DNA from: CAIYPH01 sp043744375
GTDB lineage: Bacteria > Pseudomonadota > Alphaproteobacteria > Acetobacterales > Acetobacteraceae
DNA length: 15,269 nt
Assembly (NCBI GenBank): GCA_043744375.1
Contig: JAYTUU010000144.1
Location: 1-15,269, forward strand
Reading direction: 5' to 3'
Every line of letters starts with the position of its first letter. Within the stretch, counting starts at the first letter, position 1. The notes beneath the pieces are model-generated. The model saw only the letters and a list, made by a program, of their open reading frames with translations, did no database searches and had not been told where the DNA came from. Positions 7,572-14,148 of the stretch are shown in pieces. Position numbers and translations under genes: made by a program.

Positions 7572-8809
7572 TGCGCCGCCTCGGCGATCGCCCCAGGGGG
7601 CATAAGCCGGGGGGCATAGGCGGGGCCGAAGGGGAGGCTGGCGCGCAGGCTGCCGAGCGGGGCGGCATCGCGGATCAGGCGCATGTACCAGGCGGCGTCG
7701 GCGACATCGCCGTAGAGCAGGGCGCCGACCAGACGGTCATCGCGCAGGAGCAGGCGGCGGTATGGGCCGGTGGGGTCGTCGAGCACCACGGGCTGGGTAT
7801 CGGCCTGTTCGACCTCGCCGGCCGACCAGACCGGGGCGCCGGCGACCTTCAGTGCTGCGGAATCGGCGCAGGGTTGGTAGCGCGCCGGGTGGCCGAGGAC
7901 GGTCTGGGCGGCGATGTCCGCCTGGAGCATGGCCGGGGCGACCAGGCCGATGCACTGGCCGGCGTGTTCGGCGCATTCGCCGATGGCCAGGATGGCGGGG
8001 TCGCTGGTGCGCATCGCCGCGTCCACGGTGATGCCGCGCCCGACTTCCAGCCCGGCGGCGCGGGCGAGGTCGGTGCGCGGGCGGATGCCGATTGCCATGA
8101 CCACGATGCGAGCGGGGATCAATTGGCCGTCGGCCAGGCGGACGGCTTGGACGTGGTCGTCGCCTTCCAGGGCGATGCAGCGGGCCTCGGTGACCAGGCT
8201 GATGCCCTTGGCGGCGAGATGCGCGGCCAGACGGGCTGCGGCGGTGTGGTCGAGCTGGCGTTCCATCAGGCGGTCGACGGCGTGCAGCACCGTGACCGCC
8301 ATGCCGCGGGCGGCGAGGCCGGCGGCGGCCTCCAAGCCGAGCAGGCCGCCGCCGATTATCACTGCGGGGATGCCGGGTGCGGCGGCGCCGATCATTGCCT
8401 CGACATCGGCCAGGGTGCGGTAGGCGAGCACGCCAGGGAGTGTTGCGCCAGGCTGGGGGAGCCGCATTGGTGCGGAGCCGGTGGCCAGCACGAGCGTGTG
8501 GTATGACAGGATGGCGCCGTCGCTGAGCCGGATTTGACGGTGGTTGCGATCGATGGTGGTGGCGGTGATGCCGGCATGGTGGGTGATGCCGCTTGGCAGG
8601 GCTGTCATCAGCTCGGCGGCGGGGATCTCGTGGGCCAGGTAGCGGCTGAGCGCCACGCGGTCATAGGGCGCGCCGGGTTCCTCGCCGATCAGCGTCACCG
8701 GGTGGCCGGCGCGCGCCAGCATCGTGGCGCAGCGGACGCCGGCGGGACCCGCACCCACGACGACGGCGCCGTCGATGACGCTGGTTCTGCTCACGCGGGT
8801 TCTGCTCAC
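7568..8809 (-). CDS. FAD/NAD(P)H oxidoreductase, like the N-terminal part of NirB
   Basis: The 413-residue product has two dinucleotide-binding folds: VVVGAGPAGVRCA (17-29) for FAD and VIIGGGLLGLEAA (150-162) for NAD(P)H. Between and after them are EEPGAPYDRVALSRYL, LVLATGSAPMRLP and the FAD-contacting ILAIGECAEH (273-282). These match the pyridine nucleotide reductase module that forms the head of NADH-nitrite reductases such as NirB/NasB. Here it stands alone, with no BFD [2Fe-2S], sirohaem or Rieske part. It likely feeds electrons to NirA or NasA (inference). The GTG at 8809 overlaps the nrtD stop (GTGA) and is preferred; a second GTG 15 bases downstream (8794) arises from a short tandem repeat. 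The stop overlaps the nirA start. Confidence 0.88.
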   Translation of the reverse strand: MSRTRVSRTSVIDGAVVVGAGPAGVRCATMLARAGHPVTLIGEEPGAPYDRVALSRYLAHEIPAAELMTALPSGITHHAGITATTIDRNHRQIRLSDGAILSYHTLVLATGSAPMRLPQPGATLPGVLAYRTLADVEAMIGAAAPGIPAVIIGGGLLGLEAAAGLAARGMAVTVLHAVDRLMERQLDHTAAARLAAHLAAKGISLVTEARCIALEGDDHVQAVRLADGQLIPARIVVMAIGIRPRTDLARAAGLEVGRGITVDAAMRTSDPAILAIGECAEHAGQCIGLVAPAMLQADIAAQTVLGHPARYQPCADSAALKVAGAPVWSAGEVEQADTQPVVLDDPTGPYRRLLLRDDRLVGALLYGDVADAAWYMRLIRDAAPLGSLRASLPFGPAYAPRLMPPGAIAEAAQ

Positions 8810-8812
8810 GCG
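8783..8812 (-). repeat. 15-bp tandem direct repeat at the nrtD/oxidoreductase junction
   Basis: The plus-strand unit GGTTCTGCTCACGCG occurs twice without a break (8783-8797, 8798-8812). Each copy holds a GTG followed by AGCAGAACC on the coding strand, so the oxidoreductase has two possible GTG starts (8809 and 8794) and its N-terminus reads VSRTRVSRTS. Confidence 0.95.
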
Positions 8813-9600
8813 GCTTCGGCGGGATTGCGGTGGCGGGCGTAGAGGAATTCCATCACGCGGGTGCGGGCGGCCAGGAAGCGGGCGTCCTGCGCCAAGGCGA
8901 GGCGATCGCGCGGGCGCGGGATGACGATGTCGAGCACCTCGCCGATCGTTGCCTCGGGGCCATTGGTCATCATCACGATGCGGTCGGACAGCAGGACCGC
9001 CTCGTCGACGTCGTGGGTGATCATCAGCACGGTACTGCCGAGCCGGGCGTGGATTTCCATCACCTGGTCCTGGAGATGGGCGCGGGTCAGGGCGTCGAGT
9101 GCGCCGAAGGGTTCGTCGAGCAGCAGGACCTTGGGTTGCATGGCGAGTGCGCGGGCGATGCCGATGCGCTGCTTCATGCCGCCGCTGATCTCCGCCGGGC
9201 GCTTGTCGGCGGCGGGCAGCATGCGCACCAAATCGAGGTTCTCGTCGACCCAGGCGGCGCGTTCGGCGCGGGTCTTCTTGCGACCGAAGACCTGGTCGAC
9301 GGCGAGGCGCACGTTTTCGCGGCAGGTGAGCCAGGGCAGCAGCGAGTGGTTCTGGAACACCACGGCACGGTCGGGGCCGGGCTCGTCCACCTCGGTGCCG
9401 TCCAGCATCACGCCGCCGGAGCTGCATTTTAGCAGGCCGGCGACGATGTTCAGCAGGGTGGATTTGCCGCAGCCGGAATGGCCGATGATGGCGACGTATT
9501 CGCCGCGGGTGATCTCGATGCGGATGTTTTGCAGCACGTCGGGAGTGTTGGGGGCGAAACGCATCGACACGTCGGAGATGCTGAGGTGGCGGGGGGTCAT
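8806..9600 (-). CDS. nrtD: Nitrate ABC importer, ATP-binding protein
   Basis: This 264-residue ATPase powers nitrate uptake at the inner face of the cytoplasmic membrane with NrtB. All ABC motifs are present: Walker A GHSGCGKST (40-48), Q-loop Gln83 in VFQNHSLLPW, signature ISGGMKQR (138-145), Walker B VLLLDEP (158-164) and the switch His in ITHD (196). It belongs to the nitrate/sulfonate/taurine type (NrtD, SsuB, TauB); the operon selects nitrate. It lacks the NrtA-like extension of cyanobacterial NrtC. I chose the ATG at 9600, which overlaps the nrtB stop by one base (TGATG). A GTG directly before it (9603) is equally possible and would overlap by four (GTGA). Confidence 0.93.
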   Translation of the reverse strand: MTPRHLSISDVSMRFAPNTPDVLQNIRIEITRGEYVAIIGHSGCGKSTLLNIVAGLLKCSSGGVMLDGTEVDEPGPDRAVVFQNHSLLPWLTCRENVRLAVDQVFGRKKTRAERAAWVDENLDLVRMLPAADKRPAEISGGMKQRIGIARALAMQPKVLLLDEPFGALDALTRAHLQDQVMEIHARLGSTVLMITHDVDEAVLLSDRIVMMTNGPEATIGEVLDIVIPRPRDRLALAQDARFLAARTRVMEFLYARHRNPAEAA

Positions 9601-10460
9601 CACGCGGTGCCCCGGGTGACGATGCGGCCGGCGAGTGCCACCAGCCGGTCGAGCACGAAGCCGACCAGCCCGACATAGATCAGCGCCACGATGATGTCGG
9701 AGATGTTGGAGCTGTTCCAGGCGTCCCAGATGAAGAAGCCGATGCCGACGCCGCCGATCAGCATCTCGGCCGCCACGATCGCCAGCCAGGACAGGCCGAT
9801 GCCGATGCGCAGCCCGGTGAAGATGAAGGGGGCGGCCGCCGGCAGCAGGATCTTGCGGAAATAGCCGAAGCCGCGCAGCCGGATCACGCGGGCCACGTTG
9901 CGGTAATCCGCCGGCACCTGGCGCACGCCGACGGCGGTGTTGATGATCACCGGCCAGATCGCGGTGATGAAGATGACGAAGATGGCACTCGGCTGGGCGT
10001 CGCGGAAGGCCGCCAGCGATAGCGGCAGCCAGGCCAGCGGCGGCACGGTGCGCAACACCTGGAAGATCGGGTCGAGCCCGCGCATCGCAATCTCGCTGGT
10101 GCCGACCAGCAGGCCGAATGCCACGCCGGCCAGGGCCGACAGCACGAACCCCAGGGCGACGCGCTGCAAACTGGCGAACAGATGCAGGCCGAGGCCCTTG
10201 TCGAGCCCGCCGCGGTCGTAGAACGGGTGGATGATCAGTTCCCAGCTATCGGTCCAGATTTTTGTCGGTGCCGGCAGGCTGGCGGTGGGGTGATCGGCGG
10301 CGATCTGCCAGGCGCCGAGCACCACCACCAGCACGACGGTGAGCGGCATGGCGGAGATGGTGGTGCGGCGCAGGGCTGTGCCGAGCTTTACCGCGTGCGC
10401 GCGCCAGTCGGGCGCCGCGATTCGTGAGGCCGAGGGGGTGGCCGCGATGATATCGCTCAT
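9600..10460 (-). CDS. nrtB: Nitrate ABC importer, permease
   Basis: The 286-residue protein is a membrane permease with several hydrophobic segments, for example TVVLVVVLGAWQIA (41-54), VALGFVLSALAGVAFGLLVG (101-120), AIFVIFITAIWPVII (149-163) and LIYVGLVGFVL (260-270). The cytoplasmic coupling loop typical of binding-protein-dependent permeases is seen in NVARVIRLRGFGYFRKILLP (178-197). It would form the nitrate channel and dock NrtD. The start ATG at 10460 is favoured by a GAGG at 10469-10472, placed across the nrtA stop codon (TGAGG). The gap to nrtA is only 10 bases, so translation is probably coupled. In-frame upstream codons would run into nrtA and give a Pro/Arg-rich nonsense extension. 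Confidence 0.92.
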   Translation of the reverse strand: MSDIIAATPSASRIAAPDWRAHAVKLGTALRRTTISAMPLTVVLVVVLGAWQIAADHPTASLPAPTKIWTDSWELIIHPFYDRGGLDKGLGLHLFASLQRVALGFVLSALAGVAFGLLVGTSEIAMRGLDPIFQVLRTVPPLAWLPLSLAAFRDAQPSAIFVIFITAIWPVIINTAVGVRQVPADYRNVARVIRLRGFGYFRKILLPAAAPFIFTGLRIGIGLSWLAIVAAEMLIGGVGIGFFIWDAWNSSNISDIIVALIYVGLVGFVLDRLVALAGRIVTRGTA

Positions 10461-10470
10461 GGCCCGCGCC

Positions 10471-11748
10471 TCACGCCGTCGGGCGTTTGATGGCGAGGCT
10501 GGCGAGGTAGTCGCCGGGGGCCTCGGGGTTGAACACCTTGCCGTCGAAGAAGGTTTCGGGCCCGCGCGAGGTGGCGGCCGGCATGTCGCTGGCGGCGATG
10601 CCGGCCAGCTTGGCGGCATCGCGCCAGATGTCCTCGCGGTTGACCGCCGCGATCAGTGCCTTGGTGTCGGTGTCGCCGGGCAGCCCGCCCCAGCGCATGT
10701 TCTCGACCAGGAACCACAGTTCGTGCGAGCGGAACGGGTAGCTGGCGTGGTCGGCGAAGAATTTCATGCGCAGCGCCGAGGCCTCCAGCTTTCGGCCGTC
10801 GCCATAGGCGATGTCGCCCCGGCTGCGCGGCAGGATGTCGGCCGGCGGGACGTTGAACCAGGCGCGGCGGCCGAGCATGGCGGCCAGCTCGGCCTTGTTG
10901 TCGGGCGCGTCGGCCCAGAGCTGCGCCTCGATCACCGCCGCGGTGATCGCCTCGGCGGCGCGTGGATGCTTTGCCACCCAGTCGGTGCGCATGGTCAGCG
11001 ATTTTTCCGGGTGATCGCGCCAGATTTCGCCGGTGACGCAGGCGGTGTAGCCCAGGCCCTGGTTGACCAGCTGGTCGTTCCATGGCTCGCCGACGCAGAA
11101 GGCGTCCATGGTGCCGACCTTCATATTCGCCACCATCTGTGGCGGCGGCACCACGATGGTCTCGACCTCGCGGTCGGGGTCGATGCCGGCGGCGGCCAGC
11201 CAGTAGCGGATCCATAGGTCGTGGGTGCCGCCGCGGAAGGTCATGGCGATCTTGTTGCTGCCCTGTTTGGCGGCGAAGGCGGCCTTCAGGGGGGTGGCAT
11301 CGAGCTTGGCGCCCAGCGGCATGAGCGCCTTGGACACGCTGATTGCCTGGCCGTTGGTGTTCAGCCGGGCCAGGATGCTCATCGGCATCGGCTGGCTGTT
11401 CTGCACGATGCGCCCGGTCTGCATCAGATAGGGCATCGGGGTGAGGATATGCGCGCCGTCGATGCCGCCACCGCCGCCGCCGAGCACGAGGTTGTCGCGC
11501 GTGCCGCCCCAGGAGGCCTGTTTGGCAACCTCGACCTCGGGCATGCCGTATTTAGCGTAGAGGCCGCGCTCCCTGGCCACGATCAGCGGGGCGGAGTCGG
11601 TCAGCGCGATGTAGCCCAGCGTGGCTTTTTTCACCTCGGGGCCGGCTTGCTGGGCGAAGGCGCCGGCGGGGAAGGCCGCGCGTACGGCGGCAAGCAGGGT
11701 GGCGGTGGACGAGACTTGGAGCAGGCGCCGGCGGGTGGTCCGGGTCAT
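10471..11748 (-). CDS. nrtA: Nitrate-binding protein of ABC importer, Tat-exported
   Basis: The 425-residue protein captures nitrate in the periplasm and hands it to NrtB. The N-terminus TTRRRLLQVSSTATLLAAVR followed by AFAQQ is a twin-arginine signal with a likely cleavage after AFA (about residue 32). The mature part shows NrtA/SsuA-type features: GYIALTDSAPLIVARERGLY (45-64), SWGGTRDNLVLGGGGGGIDG (79-98) leading into AHILTPMPY, then RGGTHDLWIRYWLAAAGIDP and FCVGEPWN. Length is close to the roughly 440 residues usual for NrtA. I chose the ATG at 11748 because it puts the twin arginines near the N-terminus. An in-frame ATG at 11823 would add 25 residues in front of the signal and lacks a ribosome binding site. 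It is the first gene of the operon, behind a sigma-54 type promoter. Confidence 0.93.
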   Translation of the reverse strand: MTRTTRRRLLQVSSTATLLAAVRAAFPAGAFAQQAGPEVKKATLGYIALTDSAPLIVARERGLYAKYGMPEVEVAKQASWGGTRDNLVLGGGGGGIDGAHILTPMPYLMQTGRIVQNSQPMPMSILARLNTNGQAISVSKALMPLGAKLDATPLKAAFAAKQGSNKIAMTFRGGTHDLWIRYWLAAAGIDPDREVETIVVPPPQMVANMKVGTMDAFCVGEPWNDQLVNQGLGYTACVTGEIWRDHPEKSLTMRTDWVAKHPRAAEAITAAVIEAQLWADAPDNKAELAAMLGRRAWFNVPPADILPRSRGDIAYGDGRKLEASALRMKFFADHASYPFRSHELWFLVENMRWGGLPGDTDTKALIAAVNREDIWRDAAKLAGIAASDMPAATSRGPETFFDGKVFNPEAPGDYLASLAIKRPTA

Positions 11749-11842
11749 GGCTGGACACTCAGTGGGGCTTGAGGGGAAGCGAGGTTGCGCGGGCCGGAAT
11801 GCCTTGCCCACCAGATTGCACATGAAGCGGGCAAATGGCCCT

Positions 11843-11859
11843 ATGCAACCGACATGCCA
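11843..11859 (-). promoter_or_regulatory. Sigma-54 (-24/-12) promoter for the nrt-nas operon
   Basis: On the minus strand the sequence TGGCATGTCGGTTGCAT matches the sigma-54 consensus TGGCAC-N5-TTGCW closely, with the invariant GG and GC ten bases apart. It lies about 95 bases upstream of the nrtA start, and the transcript would begin near 11833. Sigma-54 promoters in nitrogen metabolism are usually switched on by NtrC or a related enhancer-binding protein. I did not find a clear NtrC site (GCAC-type dyad) upstream. Confidence 0.72.
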
Positions 11860-11892
11860 GTAAAATTAGCAAATTATCCGATGTTTTTGCCC

Positions 11893-11916
11893 ACGCGCTT
11901 GACTCGCAGAGCGCGT
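11893..11916. promoter_or_regulatory. Perfect 7-bp dyad, possible operator
   Basis: ACGCGCT (11893-11899) and AGCGCGT (11910-11916) are exact inverted copies separated by 10 bases. The dyad sits about 35 bases upstream of the -24 element of nrtA, on the side where an activator or repressor could bind. The binding protein is unknown. Confidence 0.4.
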
Positions 11917-12014
11917 TAAGTAAGCAATTGGCTATTATTTGGCCTTTTTTGGTTTGTCTTATTTTAGAACCCGTTGAAGTGCCGCGACGGGGTCAGCATA
12001 AAATCCGGCAGATT

Positions 12015-12031
12015 TTGCTGCGTTGCAGCAA
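12015..12031. promoter_or_regulatory. Perfect 7-bp dyad, TTGCTGC-GTT-GCAGCAA
   Basis: The arms TTGCTGC and GCAGCAA are exact inverted copies around a 3-base centre, 111 bases upstream of the cysG start and about 180 bases upstream of the predicted nrtA transcription start. The spacing suits a binding site for a dimeric regulator, possibly at an enhancer distance for nrtA. It could also form a small hairpin in a cysG leader. Confidence 0.4.
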
Positions 12032-12141
12032 TTTACCGGCCCTGCGGTGTGACCGGCACATAGCTTGCATCGGGCACTCGGTCGCACGGCGCGGATGGAT
12101 GATCCCGCTTGGCCCGCGACGCTGCCGGGAGAACGCGCAAC

Positions 12142-13584
12142 ATGCCTGACTTGCCAGACGCCGGCTCGGGTTTTCCGATCATGCTTGACCTCGTGGATCA
12201 GCGCGTGCTGGTCGTCGGTGGCGGCGAGGCGGCAGCGGCGAAGTGCCGGTTGCTGGCCGCCAGCGGGGCGTGCATCGCCGTCGTGGACGCGGCACCCGAG
12301 CATGAGGTGGTGGAACTTGCCCAATCCGGCGCCATTGCGCTGGAGCGGCGCGACGTGCGGGACAGCGACTTTGACGATGTCCGGCTGTGCTATGTGGCGC
12401 TCGACGATGCAGCGGCGGCCAGCGCGGTGGTCGCATTTGCGCGGGTGCGCCGCGTGTTGGTGAACGCGGTGGACCGGCCGGTTTTATGCGATTTCGCGAC
12501 TCCCGCCATCGTGCGCCGTGGTCCGATCACCATCGCCATCGCCACTGGTGCGGCGGCGCCGGCGCTGGCCCGCAACCTGCGCGCCCGCATCGAGGCCGCG
12601 GTGCCGGGCGAGTTCGGCAGGCTGGCGGCGTTCTGTGGCGCCTGGCGCACGCGGGTGGCGGCCGCACTCACCGATCGGCTGCGCCGCCGCCGGTTCTGGG
12701 ACCAGGTGCTCGATGGCGAAGCCGCCGGCGCCGTGCTGCGCGGCGACACTGCCGCGGCGACGGATGCGATGCAGGCCGCGCTGGTCGCCGCAGCTGCCGG
12801 CCGCGCCGGCCGCCAACTGGGCAAGGCCACGCTGGTTGGCGCCGGTCCGGGCGATGTCGGGCTGTTGACCCTGGCGGCCGTGCGCGCGCTGCAACAGGCC
12901 GACGTGATCCTGTTCGACAAGCTGATTGGCCCGGGCGTGCTGGAACTGGCGCGCCGCGATGCCGCCCGCGTCGATGTGGGCAAGCGCTGCGGCCGGCATG
13001 CGATGAGCCAGGCGGCGATCAGCGCGCTGCTGCTGCGCCATGTCCGCGAGGGCAGGCATGTGGTCCGCCTGAAGGGTGGGGACCCCTTGGTGTTCGGCCG
13101 CGGCGGCGAGGAACTCCAGGCGCTGCGGGACGCGGGCTGCGGCGTTGAGGTCATACCCGGCGTGACCGCGGCGCTTGCCGCCGCCGCCGCGATGGGGATC
13201 CCGCTGACCCATCGCGGGGTGGCGCAAAGTCTGCATTTCATCACTGCCCATGCCAGCGACGGCAAACTGCCGCCACACAACTGGACGGCCCTGGTGCAGG
13301 CCGGCGGGACGCTGGCAATCTACATGGGTGCGCGGACGCTCGGCGTGGCGGCGGCGGCGCTCATGGCGGCCGGGCTGCCCGCGGCGACACCCTGCGTGGC
13401 GGTGAGCAACGCCTCCCTGCCGCAGGAGCGGCGGCTGTTCGCCAGCATCGCCGAAATTGGCCGGCTGGTGGCCGATGCCGGCGCGGAGATTGGATCGGGG
13501 GGACCGACCTTGGTGCTCGTTGGCGACGTGGTCGCCATTGCGGCGCAGTCCGCTGCGATAGCGGCATCGACCAGGGCGGCCTGA
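12142..13584 (+). CDS. cysG: Sirohaem synthase (methyltransferase, dehydrogenase, ferrochelatase)
   Basis: The 480-residue protein makes sirohaem from uroporphyrinogen III. The N-terminal part is the precorrin-2 dehydrogenase/ferrochelatase, with the NAD site VLVVGGGEAAAAKCRLL (22-38) and VNAVDRPVLCDFATPAIV (107-124), whose Asp111 lies where the catalytic Asp of CysG is expected. The C-terminal part is the SAM-dependent uroporphyrinogen methyltransferase, with TLVGAGPGDVGLLTLAAVRA, VRLKGGDPLVFGRGGEE, VEVIPGVTAALAAAAAMGIP and LTHRGVAQS. Length is close to E. coli CysG (457). The ATG at 12142 is preceded by GGGAGA at a 9-base spacing and gives a product starting just before the NAD fold; upstream in-frame starts are less well placed. 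It is divergent from the nitrate operon and should supply sirohaem for NirA. The usual Ser-containing SSGG(T/K)SP segment reads ATGAAAP here. Confidence 0.93.
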   Translation: MPDLPDAGSGFPIMLDLVDQRVLVVGGGEAAAAKCRLLAASGACIAVVDAAPEHEVVELAQSGAIALERRDVRDSDFDDVRLCYVALDDAAAASAVVAFARVRRVLVNAVDRPVLCDFATPAIVRRGPITIAIATGAAAPALARNLRARIEAAVPGEFGRLAAFCGAWRTRVAAALTDRLRRRRFWDQVLDGEAAGAVLRGDTAAATDAMQAALVAAAAGRAGRQLGKATLVGAGPGDVGLLTLAAVRALQQADVILFDKLIGPGVLELARRDAARVDVGKRCGRHAMSQAAISALLLRHVREGRHVVRLKGGDPLVFGRGGEELQALRDAGCGVEVIPGVTAALAAAAAMGIPLTHRGVAQSLHFITAHASDGKLPPHNWTALVQAGGTLAIYMGARTLGVAAAALMAAGLPAATPCVAVSNASLPQERRLFASIAEIGRLVADAGAEIGSGGPTLVLVGDVVAIAAQSAAIAASTRAA

Positions 13585-13611
13585 CGGCGGCAGAAATGTC
13601 GCGCCGCGTTG

Positions 13612-13863
13612 TCAGCTGACAGAGCGGCCGCAGCGTTCCCAGACCACCGGGGCGGCGTCGCCTTCCCGCACGCGCACGCGGTATTCGCCCATCAGCGCCA
13701 TCTGGATGCGGGTGCCGGCACCGGGTTCGCCGGCGGGCACGGTGTAGGCGAAATCATGGCGGCCGTAGTCGCCCTCGGTTCTGGTACCACTGGGGGTGAC
13801 GATGCTCGGGTCGGTGATGACCATGCTGCGGCCCTTTTCGTCGCACCAGGCGCCATCGATCGG
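13612..13863 (-). pseudogene. 3' remnant of a small unknown protein gene
   Basis: The minus-strand frame encodes PIDGAWCDEKGRSMVITDPS (from about 13,860), then IVTPSGTRTEGDYGRHDFAY and ends GEYRVRVREGDAAPVVWERC followed by GRSVS and a stop at 13612. It reads as a compact, natural protein with two cysteines, probably the mature part of a small exported protein that has lost its signal peptide. Upstream of 13863 the frame enters DNA antisense to a dehydrogenase fragment, so the natural start is gone. An ATG at 13941 could still drive a 109-residue chimera, but its first 25 or so residues are antisense noise. I do not recognise the family. It converges with cysG, ending 27 bases beyond the cysG stop. 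Confidence 0.6.
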
Positions 13864-14062
13864 CACCATCGAAACCGACCTCAACCGCGCCGCTCTCGCC
13901 AACCCCGCCTGGCGCGCAACCAAACTCGACCTCATCCCCATGCGCCGGATCGGTACCCCCGAAGACGTCGCCGGCGCCGTGCTCTATTTGGCCGGCCCCG
14001 CCGCAGGCTACGTCACCGGCAGCACCATCACCGTCGATGGCGGCCTGGAGTTGCGGCCTTAG
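13858..14062 (+). pseudogene. 3' remnant of a short-chain dehydrogenase/reductase gene
   Basis: The plus-strand frame encodes GTIETDLNRAALANPAW, then IPMRRIGTPEDVAGAVLYLA and GYVTGSTITVDGGLELRP before a TAG at 14060. This is the characteristic C-terminal quarter of classical short-chain dehydrogenases (P-G-x-x-x-T, then R-x-G-x-P-E-D-V-A, then YxTGxxxxVDGG). About 185 residues, including the Rossmann glycine motif and the YxxxK catalytic pair, are missing. The upstream DNA belongs to an unrelated gene on the other strand. The reading frame begins abruptly at about 13,858, so the remnant is not expected to be functional. Confidence 0.8.
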
Positions 14063-14148
14063 AAGCCTGCATGGTATCGTCGGTGGCATCGCGGTAGAGG
14101 CCCGAAAGCGGAGGGGCCCTTCATACTCGCCGTCGCAGGAGAACTCCG

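Larger units (their letters stand above)
11749..12141. promoter_or_regulatory. Divergent control region between nrtA and cysG
   Basis: This stretch of about 390 bases is visibly richer in A+T (11840-12035) than the genes around it, as expected for promoters. It holds the sigma-54 element for nrtA, two perfect dyads (11893-11916, 12015-12031) and T-rich runs near 11940-11965. No strong -10/-35 pair for cysG is evident; TTGACT at 11899-11904 has no good partner. The cysG ribosome binding site GGGAGA lies 9 bases before its ATG. Confidence 0.7.

Noticed and set aside
7568..9676. One 702-codon minus frame covering both the FAD oxidoreductase and the ATPase region
   Set aside because: Its first 290 or so residues are Arg/Pro-rich out-of-frame translation of nrtD; the real protein starts at the GTG at 8809.
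11749..11823. nrtA starting at the upstream ATG (11823)
   Set aside because: It would place 25 residues before the twin-arginine signal and has no ribosome binding site.
11860..12060. NtrC enhancer sites
   Set aside because: No GCAC-N(6-7)-GTGC type dyad could be found; the two dyads present have different sequences.
13612..13941. 109-codon minus-strand open frame as an intact gene
   Set aside because: Its N-terminal part is antisense to the dehydrogenase remnant and has no ribosome binding site; only the C-terminal 80 or so residues look natural.
14098..14122. GGCCC...GGGCC hairpin as a terminator after the dehydrogenase remnant
   Set aside because: Five-pair stem with a long loop, no T-tract, and it lies immediately before the methyltransferase ribosome binding site.
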